This document shows, in pieces, positions 32,894-42,743 of a stretch of DNA of 64,000 bases. The stretch comes from Micromonospora phaseoli (GTDB lineage: Bacteria; Actinomycetota; Actinomycetes; Mycobacteriales; Micromonosporaceae). The notes under the pieces were generated by a model, which was not told where the DNA came from, searched no databases, and was given only the letters and a program-made list of their open reading frames with translations. Positions within the stretch are counted from its first letter, which is position 1, and the number at the start of each line of letters is the position of its first letter. The stretch is from assembly GCF_900109115.1 (NCBI RefSeq), contig NZ_FNYV01000014.1:62001-126000 (forward strand), given 5' to 3'. The position numbers and the translations under genes were made by a program.

Positions 32894-33995
32894 GGTCGCC
32901 GTGATCTGGCGCAGCTGCCTACTGCCCGGGTCGGAGACGTTCATCCGCAACCAGGGCGACGCACTGTCCACCTGGCGCCCGGTCTACCTGGGAGCCGTCC
33001 GGGTGACCTCGGCGCTCTCCCGGAACAGCGACGTCGTGCTCTGCCCGGACACCACGCGTGGTCGCCGCGAGTGGCTGCGACTACGGCTGACCGGCGGCTC
33101 GCCCCGGCTGCGCCGGATGCTGGGTCGGCTGCGACCCGAGGTGGTGCACGCCCACTTCGGCGGGGACGGTTGGCTGGTCAGCCGGGCCGCCACCCAGCTC
33201 GGCATCCCGCTGATCGTCACCCTGCACGGCCTCGACGTCACCCGGCAGGCGGCCGTACCGGGGCCACGCGGGGCCCGGCACCGGCGAAACCTACGGACCA
33301 TGTTCGACCGGGCCGCGCTGATCCTGGCCGTCTCCGAGGCGATCCGGGAGCGGGCAGTGGAGTTGGGGGCGGACCCGGCGAAGGTCCGCGTACACCACAC
33401 CGGGGTCCCCGTGCCGCCGCAGCCGGCGACCGGACCGAAGCAGTGGGACGTCGTCTTCGTCGGCCGCTTCGTCGAGAAGAAGGGCGCCGACGACCTCGTC
33501 GAGGCGCTCGGAATGCTGCCGGACCTGCGCCCCCGGGCCCTGCTCGTCGGCACCGGGCCGCTGCGCGAGCGGGTACGCGCCCGCGCCGAGCAACTGGGCG
33601 TGGACGCGACCTTTCCCGGCACCCTGCCGCCGAGCGAGGTGATGCGGCACATCACCGAGGCGCGGCTGCTCGCGGCACCGTCGCGGACCGCGTCCGACGG
33701 CGACACCGAGGGGCTGCCCACCACGATCCTGGAGGCGTTCAGCCTCGGCGTGCCGGTCGTCTCGACGTACCACAGCGGCATCCCTGAGGCGGTCACCCAC
33801 GAGGCGAACGGCCTGCTCTGCGCGGAGGGTGACCGCGCGGCCCTGGCCGCCAACCTCCGCCGCCTCCTCACCGACGACCTGCTACGCGCCCGCCTCGGCC
33901 GGGCGGCCCGTCACCGCGTCGAGACCGACTTCGACCTGCACCAGCAGACCCGCCACCTCGAATCCCTCTACAACTCCCTCCCCACCCTCCGCTGA
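32880..33995 (+). CDS. Family 4 glycosyltransferase
   Basis: A 371-residue GT-B glycosyltransferase. The N-terminal domain includes VVHAHFGGDG and LIVTLHGLDVT; the C-terminal nucleotide-sugar domain has VVFVGRFVEKKGADDLVEAL, LLVGTGPL and EGLPTTILEAFSLGVPVVST with the EX7E pair. The likely role is addition of a sugar to a surface polysaccharide or glycolipid. It follows the family 2 enzyme in the same operon and converges on the methyltransferase gene with a one-base gap, within a four-gene glycan island. Confidence 0.88.
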   Translation: MSGDRVAVIWRSCLLPGSETFIRNQGDALSTWRPVYLGAVRVTSALSRNSDVVLCPDTTRGRREWLRLRLTGGSPRLRRMLGRLRPEVVHAHFGGDGWLVSRAATQLGIPLIVTLHGLDVTRQAAVPGPRGARHRRNLRTMFDRAALILAVSEAIRERAVELGADPAKVRVHHTGVPVPPQPATGPKQWDVVFVGRFVEKKGADDLVEALGMLPDLRPRALLVGTGPLRERVRARAEQLGVDATFPGTLPPSEVMRHITEARLLAAPSRTASDGDTEGLPTTILEAFSLGVPVVSTYHSGIPEAVTHEANGLLCAEGDRAALAANLRRLLTDDLLRARLGRAARHRVETDFDLHQQTRHLESLYNSLPTLR

Positions 33996-33996
33996 C

Positions 33997-35574
33997 TCAG
34001 GGGGTGGGGCGGCGGACGGCGGAGCGGGCGGTGCGGACGGCGGCGAGCAGCAGGCGGCCGGCTCGTGCGGTGGGGGTGCCGTGCAGCAGCGAGACGATCC
34101 GGCGCAGCCGCTTCAGCTCGTCGTCGCGTTCGGTCAGGGTGCGCTCGTACCATCGCTGGAGGGCGCGTGCCTCGGTCAGCTCGCGAGCCAGCCGGTCCCG
34201 GTCCACCGTCAACTCCCGCCAGCCCCGGACACGGCCGTCGTCGCCATCGCCGACGAGCGGGCCCGGCCGCTGTCCGGCCGTGACGGCCAGCGTCGCGGCC
34301 AACTCTCCGGCCGGCCACAGGTCGGCGAGCCCCGCGTCGACCAGCCGGGACGCCAGCCGCCGCAACGCCGCCACCGGCTCGGTCGCGGCGGCCAGGCCGT
34401 GCCAGTCGCCGGTCGGCGTGACCACCAGACGGTCCGCCGGCACGCCGGCCTCCACACCGGACTGCCAGGCGGTGAGCAGCGCACGCACCGCGGGCAGGTC
34501 CCGCCGCAACGACGCGGCAACCACCAGATCCTCGACGGTACGCCCCGACGGAACCGCCCCGCCGTCGGCGAACCGCCACCCGCCGGCCTGGTCAGGGTGA
34601 ACCTGCCGCACCCTTCCCTCCTGCACGAGCACCGCCGCGGCCGGCGTTGCGCCAGCGGCAGGTGCCCAGGTGTCGTGACCGACCGGGACGGTCCCGTGGT
34701 CCGGCCGCCGTTCGGCCAGCAGGACCCAGCCGGGCGCGAGCTCCAGAGCGGCCCCGTTCCGGATCGCCGCGCCGGCCAGCCGTTCCGGGTCCGCCAGCCC
34801 CGGCAGGACGGGTTCCGGGTCCACCGGCCCCGGCAGCACGGGTTCCGGGTCCACCGGTCCCAGCCGGGCGGGCTCCACAACGGCCAGCGCGGCCTGGAGG
34901 AATCCGGTCAGGTCGGCGTCGGCCAGCAACTCCGTGCCGAGCAGCGCGACGGGTGCCCGGGGTGACGGGAAGGCCGCCCAGGTGCCACCGATCCGCAGCC
35001 CCGCCGCCGCCAACCGATCCCGCAGGCGGGCCAGCCCCGCCGGGCGGGTGTCGTCGTACTCGCCGAGCGCCGCCCAGTCGGAGTCGGTGCTGCCCGCCGG
35101 CAACGCGAGTAACCGGTGCAGCCCGATGTGGTTCTCGACCCCGAGCAGCAACCGGCCGCCCGGCCGCAGCACCGAGACGAGCAGTTCGAACGCCTCACCC
35201 CAGGTCAGCTCCGCGCCCTCGACCGAGTTGAGCCGCGCCAGACCGTCCAGGGCCACCACGGTGTCGTACGCCGGACCGGTGGTGAGTCGCTCCGGACCGC
35301 CGCAGCACACCCGGACTCCCGGCCGGTCCGCGTACCGTGCGGCCAACGCCTCGGCGTCCGGCAGTCCCCGCACCAGCACGGTCAGGTCCGCCGGTGGCAG
35401 CGTGTCCAGCAGCTCGGGGTGGTGCGGCCCGACCACGAGCGTGCGGCCGTACGCGCCGGTGAGCAGCGCGGCCAGCCCTGTCCCGCGTACCGGGCCGGGG
35501 CCGTGCGCGCCGTCGAGGTCCGACCACGCGTGCATCTCGTCACCGAGCAGCCGCACCGGCGTCCCCGGGCTCAT
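33997..35574 (-). CDS. SAM-dependent methyltransferase-like protein
   Basis: A 525-residue protein. Residues 30-215 are a class I methyltransferase-like domain (TLVVGPHHPELLD at the usual glycine-rich motif position, YDTVVALDGLARL, VLRPGGRLLLGVENHIG). A repeat-bearing linker (34801-34860) and a region of unknown fold follow. The C-terminal end is basic and helical, with RDDELKRLRRIVSLLHGTP as possible coiled coil. The classic GxGxG is degenerate (VVGPHHPE), so activity is uncertain. Its ATG overlaps the upstream gene stop (ATGA). The glycan island suggests sugar or glycolipid methylation. Confidence 0.7.
   Translation of the reverse strand: MSPGTPVRLLGDEMHAWSDLDGAHGPGPVRGTGLAALLTGAYGRTLVVGPHHPELLDTLPPADLTVLVRGLPDAEALAARYADRPGVRVCCGGPERLTTGPAYDTVVALDGLARLNSVEGAELTWGEAFELLVSVLRPGGRLLLGVENHIGLHRLLALPAGSTDSDWAALGEYDDTRPAGLARLRDRLAAAGLRIGGTWAAFPSPRAPVALLGTELLADADLTGFLQAALAVVEPARLGPVDPEPVLPGPVDPEPVLPGLADPERLAGAAIRNGAALELAPGWVLLAERRPDHGTVPVGHDTWAPAAGATPAAAVLVQEGRVRQVHPDQAGGWRFADGGAVPSGRTVEDLVVAASLRRDLPAVRALLTAWQSGVEAGVPADRLVVTPTGDWHGLAAATEPVAALRRLASRLVDAGLADLWPAGELAATLAVTAGQRPGPLVGDGDDGRVRGWRELTVDRDRLARELTEARALQRWYERTLTERDDELKRLRRIVSLLHGTPTARAGRLLLAAVRTARSAVRRPTP
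34801..34860. repeat. Tandem 30-bp repeat in the methyltransferase gene
   Basis: Two nearly identical 30-bp units (34801-34830 and 34831-34860) encode PVDPEPVLPG twice; a diverged third lies just before them. It forms a flexible Pro-rich linker. Confidence 0.75.
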
Positions 35575-36560
35575 CGGGCCACTCCCATCCCGGGTCGCTC
35601 ACCGGCCGCGACCGGCGGCGTGGCCTGTTCGAATGCCGCGCCGTCACGCGCCGCGCCGTTGGCGGGTCCGGCCGCGTCGGCACCGGGCTCGGGCCAGCGG
35701 AGCAGCCGGCGCAGCTCGACCGGCGGAAGCAGACGATCGGCGCCCAGCTCGGTAACCGCGAGTTCACGTGCGACGTCGCGGTCGATCCGCGGACCGTGCA
35801 GCTGCGCCCACTGCCGGCGGATCCGTGGCTGGCCGCCCCAGACCGGGGCCTCCCCGGCCAGCTGCATCGGGTCGCCGTACACGGCCGGTTCGCAGCCGGC
35901 CAGGATGCCGTAGTAGATCGCACTGCACAGCCGGTTCGAGGCGACCCGCCGGTGCCCACGCAGCTCGGCCAGCTGTCGGTGCAGGAACCCAGGGTCGAGG
36001 TCGCGCCACCGGCCGCCCCGGTAGCCGTGGCAGACCACCCGGAAGCCGGCCCGCTCGTAGTGCTGCCGCACCCGCGTCGACCGGTACTCCTGCCAGTAGA
36101 GGCAGACCGTCACCGGGCCCGCCTCGACGGACCGGATCTCGTCGATCAGCCGGCCGTGGTCGCCCACCACCCGCTGCCCCTCCCAGCCGTGGAACGGGTA
36201 CCAGATGGTGCCCTCCCGCCGCTGCGGGCCGTCCGGCTCCATTGCCAGCAGGTACGCCCACGGCGCGCCGACCACGTACGTCTGCCGACGCCCGAGCGAC
36301 CAGGCCCGCCGCCGGGTTCGTTCGGACCAGAGAAACAGTGGTACCCCCGGCACGAACTCGTGGTCGGGGGCCATTCCGTCGCCGATGTTCCAGCCGTGCT
36401 GGAGGTACCCGTGGATGCGCGGCGGGTCCCGGTCGTCGAGCCCGCAGTAGCGGGCCAGCACGTGGGAGTGCCCGTAATAGTGGTTGGCGTGGTGCACGCG
36501 GCGGGCGTCCCTGCTCGTGGTGGCGGATGGAGGCGGAGCGTAACGAGCCCGCCTGAACAC
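35571..36560 (-). CDS. Unassigned protein of the surface-glycan island
   Basis: A 329-residue cytoplasmic protein I cannot assign. Visible blocks are RIHGYLQHGWNIGDGM, YVVGAPWAYLL, TIWYPFHGWEGQRVV and VASNRLCSAIYYGILAGCEP with AVYGDPMQ after it. The pattern of a conserved Asn/Arg followed by YG...G.P..VYG recalls GT-B-type capsule or LPS enzymes, a weak inference. The GTG at 36560 has no strong ribosome site. It is coupled to the methyltransferase (ATGA) and lies 50 bases after the tRNA gene on the same strand. Confidence 0.65.
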   Translation of the reverse strand: MFRRARYAPPPSATTSRDARRVHHANHYYGHSHVLARYCGLDDRDPPRIHGYLQHGWNIGDGMAPDHEFVPGVPLFLWSERTRRRAWSLGRRQTYVVGAPWAYLLAMEPDGPQRREGTIWYPFHGWEGQRVVGDHGRLIDEIRSVEAGPVTVCLYWQEYRSTRVRQHYERAGFRVVCHGYRGGRWRDLDPGFLHRQLAELRGHRRVASNRLCSAIYYGILAGCEPAVYGDPMQLAGEAPVWGGQPRIRRQWAQLHGPRIDRDVARELAVTELGADRLLPPVELRRLLRWPEPGADAAGPANGAARDGAAFEQATPPVAAGERPGMGVAR

Positions 36561-36609
36561 CCGGCCACATCGAGGTGTCAGCCCGGTGCGCCGTGCGTGA
36601 TACAGATTG

Positions 36610-36683
36610 AGCCCCCGGCCGGGATCGAACCGGCGACATCCCGCTTACAAGGCGGGTGCTCTGGCCAGCTGAGCTACAGGGGC
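36610..36683 (-). tRNA. tRNA-Thr (anticodon UGU)
   Basis: Read on the minus strand from 36683: acceptor GCCCCTG pairs with CGGGGGC at the 3' end (one G-T pair), D-loop AGCTCAGCTGG, anticodon stem CCCGC/GCGGG around loop CTTGTAA giving anticodon TGT, and T-loop GGTTCGATCC. All arms fold; the discriminator is T. CCA is not encoded. A tRNA 3' end next to a gene island is a classic integration site, but no integrase or att repeat was seen. Confidence 0.95.
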
Positions 36684-37000
36684 GTTGTGTCGTGGCCAGC
36701 ATAGCGACCGGCGTCCGCTTTTCCTGCTCCGCAGGGGTCCCGAGCATGGGAAACGTCAACATCCCGACGCGTGGGCGTCGATTCGTGGCTGACCATGCCC
36801 GAGTGACCGGAATGCGAATGCTGCGGAAGTATCGGCCGTCGCCGCGCCTTGGCATCGCGGCGAAAGCCGTTTACCGTGCAGTGACACGGACGACACGGGC
36901 TTGCCCCGACGGCCGTGGCGCCGGCACGGGATACCTGCCGGTCGCTCCTTCACTCGGATCGTCCGGCACGTTCCTGCCGGTGAAAGGAAGCAGCCCCCTC
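36684..37000 (+). other. Intergenic region without a recognised gene
   Basis: This 317-base stretch between tRNA-Thr and the MsiK-like gene is less GC-rich than its surroundings. No coding frame convinces. The last 20 bases hold AAAGGAAG (36983-36990), the likely ribosome binding site of the next gene. A promoter for that gene must lie here, but no clear -35/-10 pair was identified. Confidence 0.5.
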
Positions 37001-38092
<1,092 letters not shown>

Positions 38093-38103
38093 CGTAGCGA
38101 CGC

Positions 38104-38140
38104 GAAAGGGGTGGCCCGCAGCGAGCGGGCCGCCCCTTTC
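38104..38140. terminator. Strong bidirectional hairpin terminator
   Basis: GAAAGGGG (38104-38111) then GGCCCGC (38113-38119), five-base loop, GCGGGCC (38125-38131) and CCCCTTTC (38133-38140), with one internal mismatch. It lies between the convergent MsiK-like and rlmB genes and could end transcription from both sides. Confidence 0.8.
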
Positions 38141-38159
38141 CGCGTACCGTGTCCGGTTC

Positions 38160-39287
38160 TCAGCTCTCGACGGCCCGGCGGCGAGCCACCTCGGCCAGGG
38201 TGACCGCGGCGGCCACGCTCGCGTTCAGCGACTCCAGCTCGGAGATCATCGGGATGCTGACGGTCAGGTCGCAGGTCTGCCCGACGAGCCGGGACAGCCC
38301 CCGCCCCTCCGAGCCGACCACCACGACCAGCGGGCCGACCGCGGCCTCCAGGTCGTACAGGTCCGTCTCGCCGTCGGCGTCCAGACCGACCACCACGAAG
38401 CCCGCGTCCCGGCAGGCCTTCAGCGACCGGGTCAGGTTGGTGACCTGGGCCACCGGTACCCGGGCCGCCGCGCCGGCGCTGGTGCGCCAGGCGGTCGCGG
38501 TGATCCCGGCCGCCCGCCGCTCCGGCACGAAGACGCCCTGCGCGCCGAACGCGGCGGCCGAGCGGATCACCGCGCCGAGGTTACGCGGGTCGGTGACCCC
38601 GTCCAGCGCCACCAGCAGCGGCGCCGGCTGCTCCAGCGCCGCGGCCATCAGATCCTCGAACGGCTCGTACGCGAACGGCGGCACCTGGAGGCCGACCCCC
38701 TGGTGCAGCACACCTCCGGTCATCCGGTCCAACTCGGCCCGACTGACCTCCAGGATCGCGATGCCCCGGTCGGCCGCGGTACGGATGGTCTCCTTCACCC
38801 GGTCGTCGACGTCGATGCCCTGGGCGGTGTAGAGCGCCGTCGCCGGCACTGCGGTGCGCAGTGCCTCCAACACCGGGTTGCGGCCGACCAGCAGTTCCGG
38901 GGTGTCCTTCGCGGGGTTGGACTTGCGTCCCGGCGCGACCCGGGGACCACTGCCACCCCGGCCGGCGGGCTGCCTGCCGCGGGTGGGGCTCGCGGTGGGC
39001 GTACCCCGACCACCGCCCCGGCCCCAGGTGGTGTCCTTGCTGCCCGGCTTGCCGATCTTCGGCGCCCGGCCCTCCTCGGCTGCCGCCCGGCGCTCCTTGT
39101 CCTGCTTCCACGCGGTGCGCTGCGGCAGCTTCTCGGTGCCCGAGTAGCCCTTGTGCCAGGGGCGCTCGTCGGCCGGCAGGGTCCGGCCACGGCCGGCGAG
39201 GGAGTCCTTGTTCTTACCGCCGGACCCCTTGGGTGCGCTCGCCTTCGACGTCACCCGCCGGCCACGGCGCTGCGAATTGCCGGCCAT
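38160..39287 (-). CDS. rlmB: 23S rRNA (guanosine-2'-O)-methyltransferase RlmB
   Basis: A 375-residue SPOUT methyltransferase of the RlmB/TrmH family. The catalytic domain starts LLVGRNPVLEALR (about residue 131), with LDGVTDPRNLGAVIRSA, GSEGRGLSRL and the knot-forming IPMISELESLNASVAAAVTL. It methylates a guanosine of 23S rRNA. The first 125 residues are a long, basic, low-complexity extension rich in Gly/Arg/Lys, common in actinobacteria. The ATG at 39287 overlaps the cysS stop by one base, the usual cysS-rlmB pair. Confidence 0.92.
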   Translation of the reverse strand: MAGNSQRRGRRVTSKASAPKGSGGKNKDSLAGRGRTLPADERPWHKGYSGTEKLPQRTAWKQDKERRAAAEEGRAPKIGKPGSKDTTWGRGGGRGTPTASPTRGRQPAGRGGSGPRVAPGRKSNPAKDTPELLVGRNPVLEALRTAVPATALYTAQGIDVDDRVKETIRTAADRGIAILEVSRAELDRMTGGVLHQGVGLQVPPFAYEPFEDLMAAALEQPAPLLVALDGVTDPRNLGAVIRSAAAFGAQGVFVPERRAAGITATAWRTSAGAAARVPVAQVTNLTRSLKACRDAGFVVVGLDADGETDLYDLEAAVGPLVVVVGSEGRGLSRLVGQTCDLTVSIPMISELESLNASVAAAVTLAEVARRRAVES

Positions 39288-40702
39288 CAGTCATGTTCTC
39301 CAATACTCCAACGCGGGCCCTGGGGGGTGTCCTCGACAACCACTCCGGCCCGCTTGAGTTGATCCCGCAGCACATCGGCCGCCGCCCAGTCCTTGCGGAG
39401 CCGGGCCTGCGCGCGCTGTTCCAGGGCCAGGGCGACCAGGGAGTCCACCACACCACGGAGGTCACTCGCCCGGGCCCCACCGGTCCACGCCGGGTCGAGG
39501 GGGTCGACCCCGAGGATATCCAGCATCGCGCGGACTCCGGCGAGCGTGGTGCGCACGGTCACATCGTCCCCGCCGGCCAACGCGTTGTTGCCGTCCCGGA
39601 GCACCTCGTGCAGCGCGGCCAGCGCGGCCGAGGTGTTCAGGTCGTCGTCCATCGCCGCGGCGAACCCGGCCGGCACCTCGCCGAACTGGCCGACGCCCAC
39701 CCGTTCCACGGCCCGCTGCACGAAACCCTCGATCCGCCGGTACGCCACGGCCGCCTCGCGCAGCGCCTCCTCCGAGTAGTCGATCCGTGAGCGGTAGTGC
39801 GCGGCGACGTAGTAGTAGCGCAGCTCGACGGGGCGTACCCCGAGCGAGGCGACGTAGTCGAGGTCGAGAGCGTTGCCCAGTGATTTGCCCATCTTCGTCC
39901 CACCGATGCTGAGCAGGCCGTGGTGTACCCAGTACCGGGCGAAGGGCAGACCGGCGGCCTGGGACTGGGCCAGTTCGTTCTCGTGGTGGGGGAAGGTCAG
40001 GTCGAGCCCGCCGCCGTGGATGTCGAACTCGGCGCCGAGATACCGCCAGCACATCGCCGAGCACTCGATGTGCCAGCCGGGCCGCCCCCGCCCCCACGGC
40101 GACGGCCAGAAGGCATCCGCCGGCTCGCCCGGTTTGGCGCCCTTCCAGAGCGCGAAGTCGCGCTGGTCACGCTTACCACGCTCCGGGGCTTCACAGGCGG
40201 ACTGCATGTCCTCGGGCGACTGGTTGGACAACTCCCCGTACGCCGGCCACGAACCCACGTCGAAGTACACGTCGCCGGAGTCGTCGGTGGCCGGGTACGC
40301 GTGACCACGGTCGATCAACTGCGCGATCAGTTCGAGCATCTCGGGGATGTGCCCGGTGGCCCGCGGCTCGTAGGTCGGCGGCAGCACGTTCAACGCCCGG
40401 TACGCCCCGGCTAGGTTCAGCTCGTTGGCGTACGCGATCGACCAGAAGGGCCGCTCCTGCTCCTGCGCCTTGACCAGGATCTTGTCGTCGATGTCGGTCA
40501 CGTTGCGGATGAAGGTGACCTGGAGACCGGCGGCCGACAGCCAGCGACGTAACACGTCGTAGTTGACGCCGGAACGAAGATGACCGATGTGCGGCGGTGC
40601 CTGAAGAGTGAGGCCACACAGGTAGACCCCCACCTTGCCGGCTTCCCGCGGGACAAAGTCCCGCACCGATCTGGTGGCGGTGTCATACAGGCGTAGCGTC
40701 AC
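39287..40702 (-). CDS. cysS: Cysteine--tRNA ligase
   Basis: A 471-residue class I aminoacyl-tRNA synthetase. VYLCGLTLQAPPHIGHLRSG holds the zinc Cys29 and the HIGH motif; KMGKS is the KMSKS equivalent. WHIECSAM and FPHHENELAQS bear the other zinc ligands and the specificity region. Length and blocks are typical. The GTG at 40702 is set by TACCCT six bases upstream, with no ribosome site, indicating a leaderless transcript. rlmB follows directly; the gene is divergent from the IclR regulator. Confidence 0.95.
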   Translation of the reverse strand: MTLRLYDTATRSVRDFVPREAGKVGVYLCGLTLQAPPHIGHLRSGVNYDVLRRWLSAAGLQVTFIRNVTDIDDKILVKAQEQERPFWSIAYANELNLAGAYRALNVLPPTYEPRATGHIPEMLELIAQLIDRGHAYPATDDSGDVYFDVGSWPAYGELSNQSPEDMQSACEAPERGKRDQRDFALWKGAKPGEPADAFWPSPWGRGRPGWHIECSAMCWRYLGAEFDIHGGGLDLTFPHHENELAQSQAAGLPFARYWVHHGLLSIGGTKMGKSLGNALDLDYVASLGVRPVELRYYYVAAHYRSRIDYSEEALREAAVAYRRIEGFVQRAVERVGVGQFGEVPAGFAAAMDDDLNTSAALAALHEVLRDGNNALAGGDDVTVRTTLAGVRAMLDILGVDPLDPAWTGGARASDLRGVVDSLVALALEQRAQARLRKDWAAADVLRDQLKRAGVVVEDTPQGPRWSIGEHD

Positions 40703-40708
40703 CGTACA

Positions 40709-40714
40709 AGGGTA
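40709..40714 (-). promoter_or_regulatory. -10 element TACCCT of leaderless cysS
   Basis: On the minus strand TACCCT is followed by six bases and the GTG at 40702. Confidence 0.5.
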
Positions 40715-40766
40715 ACTGTCCGTCGTTTTCCCGGGCGGCCGGAGCCGGGCGGGCGCAGGCAGGTCG

Positions 40767-40772
40767 TACGCT
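40767..40772 (+). promoter_or_regulatory. -10 element TACGCT of the leaderless IclR gene
   Basis: TACGCT is followed by seven bases and the GTG at 40780; no ribosome binding site is seen. With the cysS element it forms a back-to-back promoter pair. Confidence 0.5.
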
Positions 40773-40779
40773 GCTGGTC

Positions 40780-41460
40780 GTGAGCACCCCCGCAGTGCCC
40801 GGGATCGACCCGCCGCCACCCCTGCAGCCGGGTGGCGAGGCGTCACAGACCCTGGACCGGGGACTACGGCTGCTGCACCTGGTCGCGGACGCCCCGGGCG
40901 GACTGACCGTGACCGAGGCGGCGAACCGGCTGGGCATCGGTCGGGCCGCGGTCTACCGGCTGGTCGGGCCGCTGGCCGGGCACGGGATGCTACGCCGCGA
41001 CGCGGGCGGCCGGCTACGCCTCGGCGCCGGGGTGCTGCACCTGGCTCGGCGGGCCCAGCCGCTGCTCGCCGAAGGTGCGCTGCCCGCGCTACGACGACTC
41101 GCCGAGCAGGCCGGGGCCACCGCCCACCTCACCGTCGTGGAGGGGGGCGAGGGGGTCGCGCTGGCGGTGGTCGAGCCGAGTTGGACGTCGTTTCACGTGG
41201 CGTACCGGACCGGGGCCCGGCATCCGCTCGAACGCGGTGCGGCCGGGCGGGCCATCGTCGCCGGTCGGTCGGGCCAGACCGGCCCGGTGAGCACCGTCGG
41301 CGAACTGCAACCCGGCGCGTACGGGGTGGCCGCCCCGGTGCTCGGGGTGCCCGGCCTGGAGGCGAGCGTCGGGGTGATCGCGTTGGCCCCGCTGGACGCC
41401 GAGGCGGTCGGCGCGCAGGTGCTCGCCGCCGCCACCGCGATCGCCACCGCGCTGTCCTGA
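40780..41460 (+). CDS. IclR family transcriptional regulator
   Basis: A 226-residue IclR regulator. The winged helix-turn-helix (about residues 22-80) is SQTLDRGLRLLHLVADAPGG with LTVTEAANRLGIGRAAVYRL. The effector domain follows, with HPLERGAAGRAIVAG as the usual ligand-pocket block. It is somewhat shorter than typical (about 250). The regulated operon cannot be told: the neighbours are cysS (divergent) and a repeat-flanked DUF559-like gene. Confidence 0.85.
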   Translation: MSTPAVPGIDPPPPLQPGGEASQTLDRGLRLLHLVADAPGGLTVTEAANRLGIGRAAVYRLVGPLAGHGMLRRDAGGRLRLGAGVLHLARRAQPLLAEGALPALRRLAEQAGATAHLTVVEGGEGVALAVVEPSWTSFHVAYRTGARHPLERGAAGRAIVAGRSGQTGPVSTVGELQPGAYGVAAPVLGVPGLEASVGVIALAPLDAEAVGAQVLAAATAIATALS

Positions 41461-41520
41461 GTCCCCGACTCAGGCCGCAGTCCCCCGCCTCGCGCCACTC
41501 ATCGCCCGACGTCGGCCGGT

Positions 41521-41596
41521 GATCCACTCCGGTCCGCTGAAATGGCGGCATACGGGTACACGTGAAGCCACCACCTCGGCGAGATGGAGTGGATCA
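41521..41596. repeat. GATC-bounded 76-bp palindromic element, copy 1
   Basis: The left arm begins GATCCACTCC and ends AATGGCGG (41521-41548); the right arm begins CCACCACC and ends GGAGTGGATC (41569-41596). The outer 10 bp are a perfect inverted repeat. Related copies lie at 42742 and 47585. Confidence 0.75.
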
Positions 41597-41633
41597 ACAC
41601 CGGCGATACCACACCAGGAATTGGGTGGTGCGG

Positions 41634-41677
41634 TTATCCACAGGACGGCCGTCCCCGGGTCACGGCGGTTATCCACA
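41634..41677 (+). repeat. Pair of TTATCCACA (DnaA-box-like) motifs
   Basis: TTATCCACA occurs at 41634-41642 and 41669-41677, each within GGTTATCCACAG, 35 bp apart and about 40-75 bases before the DUF559-like gene. The sequence equals a perfect DnaA box, but no other origin feature is present. Confidence 0.7.
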
Positions 41678-41717
41678 GGGGTGTCGCGGGCCAGCCGGGC
41701 AGGCGCAAGGTGAGGTC

Positions 41718-42743
41718 ATGCCTCCTCGTCCGCTCCGACCCGCCGCCCTGGCCTGGCAGGTGTTCCGCGGTTCCACCGCGATCCACGACCGCCTGCTCAC
41801 CCGGCACCAGCTTCGCGGCGCGTCGTGGGTCCGCCTGATGCACGACGTCTATGCCGACTCCCGGCTCGACCGCGATCACGCGCTGGTGTGCCGGGCGGCA
41901 GCCCTGCGCCTACCGTCCGGTGTGGTGGTCGCGGGGCCGTCGGCGGCCTACCTGCACGGTGTCGAGCACGCCGCGACGTTCTCCGACGACGTGCACGTCC
42001 TCGCGCCCGGATGGCTCCGGCTCGGCTCACAACGCGGCATCCGGGTGCACACCACCGGCCCGCACCTACCTCCGTCAACGGGCGTCGTCCGGCAAGCGAC
42101 CACAGTGCGGCACGGGACGCAGGCTTGGCCTTCGCGGCTACCGGCAGGGCAATTCGGTGGCCGGCCAGCGTGGCAGCCCGACAGCCAGCCGGATCCGGAT
42201 GGCGCCGTGAAACATCTTCCGTCCCGATCGGATCCGGCCTCCAGCGCCTGGGAATGCGCAGTGTGGTTGTCGCCGGTCCACGCGGTGAGGATCATCGACA
42301 CCCTGCTCCGGCAGGGGCTGGTGAGCTGCGCCGGGCTCGACGCCATCGCGGTGGCGAACGCGGATCGGCCCGGCGGCCGGCGGGCCCGGTGGGTCTTCGG
42401 CCTCGCCGACCCTGGTGCGCAGTCGCCACCGGAGTCGCAGCTACGGGTCCGGCTGGTCCTGTCCGGGCTGCCCCGGCCGGTGACCCAACACCCGGTGCGG
42501 CTGCCCAGCGGGCTGATCCTGCATCCAGACCTGGCCTGGCCCGACTACCAGGTAGCCGTCGAGTACGACGGCCAGTGGCACGTCGATCCCGACCAGATCC
42601 ACCTGGACCGGCAGCGTCTCAACCAGTTCGTCGGGGCTGGGTGGCGGGTGCTGCACGTGACCAGCCGGCGACTGCACCACGACTTCCCCAGGTTGCTGCG
42701 CGAGGTCCGCACGGCACTCACCAACGCGGGATGGCGGCCGTGA
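41718..42743 (+). CDS. DUF559 / AbiEi-like protein with Vsr-like C-terminal domain
   Basis: A 341-residue protein. Residues 10-110 (WQVFRGSTAIHDRLLTRHQL, LHGVEHAATFSDDVHVLAP) resemble the AbiEi antitoxin-like N-domain. The C-terminus, VAVEYDGQWHVDP to QFVGAGWRVLHVTSRRL, matches DUF559, a Vsr/PD-(D/E)XK nuclease-like fold with an acidic residue on EYDG. Such proteins are common singletons in actinobacteria, of unknown function; nuclease activity is an inference. The ATG at 41718 follows AAGGTGAGG. It is tightly flanked by palindrome copies 1 and 2, which hints at mobility as a unit. Confidence 0.75.
   Translation: MPPRPLRPAALAWQVFRGSTAIHDRLLTRHQLRGASWVRLMHDVYADSRLDRDHALVCRAAALRLPSGVVVAGPSAAYLHGVEHAATFSDDVHVLAPGWLRLGSQRGIRVHTTGPHLPPSTGVVRQATTVRHGTQAWPSRLPAGQFGGRPAWQPDSQPDPDGAVKHLPSRSDPASSAWECAVWLSPVHAVRIIDTLLRQGLVSCAGLDAIAVANADRPGGRRARWVFGLADPGAQSPPESQLRVRLVLSGLPRPVTQHPVRLPSGLILHPDLAWPDYQVAVEYDGQWHVDPDQIHLDRQRLNQFVGAGWRVLHVTSRRLHHDFPRLLREVRTALTNAGWRP

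Noticed and set aside
36610..36683. Genomic-island attachment site at tRNA-Thr
   Set aside because: No integrase gene and no repeat of the tRNA 3' end was found in the flanks.
41634..41677. Replication origin at the two DnaA-box-like motifs
   Set aside because: Only two boxes, no AT-rich unwinding region, and no dnaA, dnaN, rpmH or parAB genes nearby.
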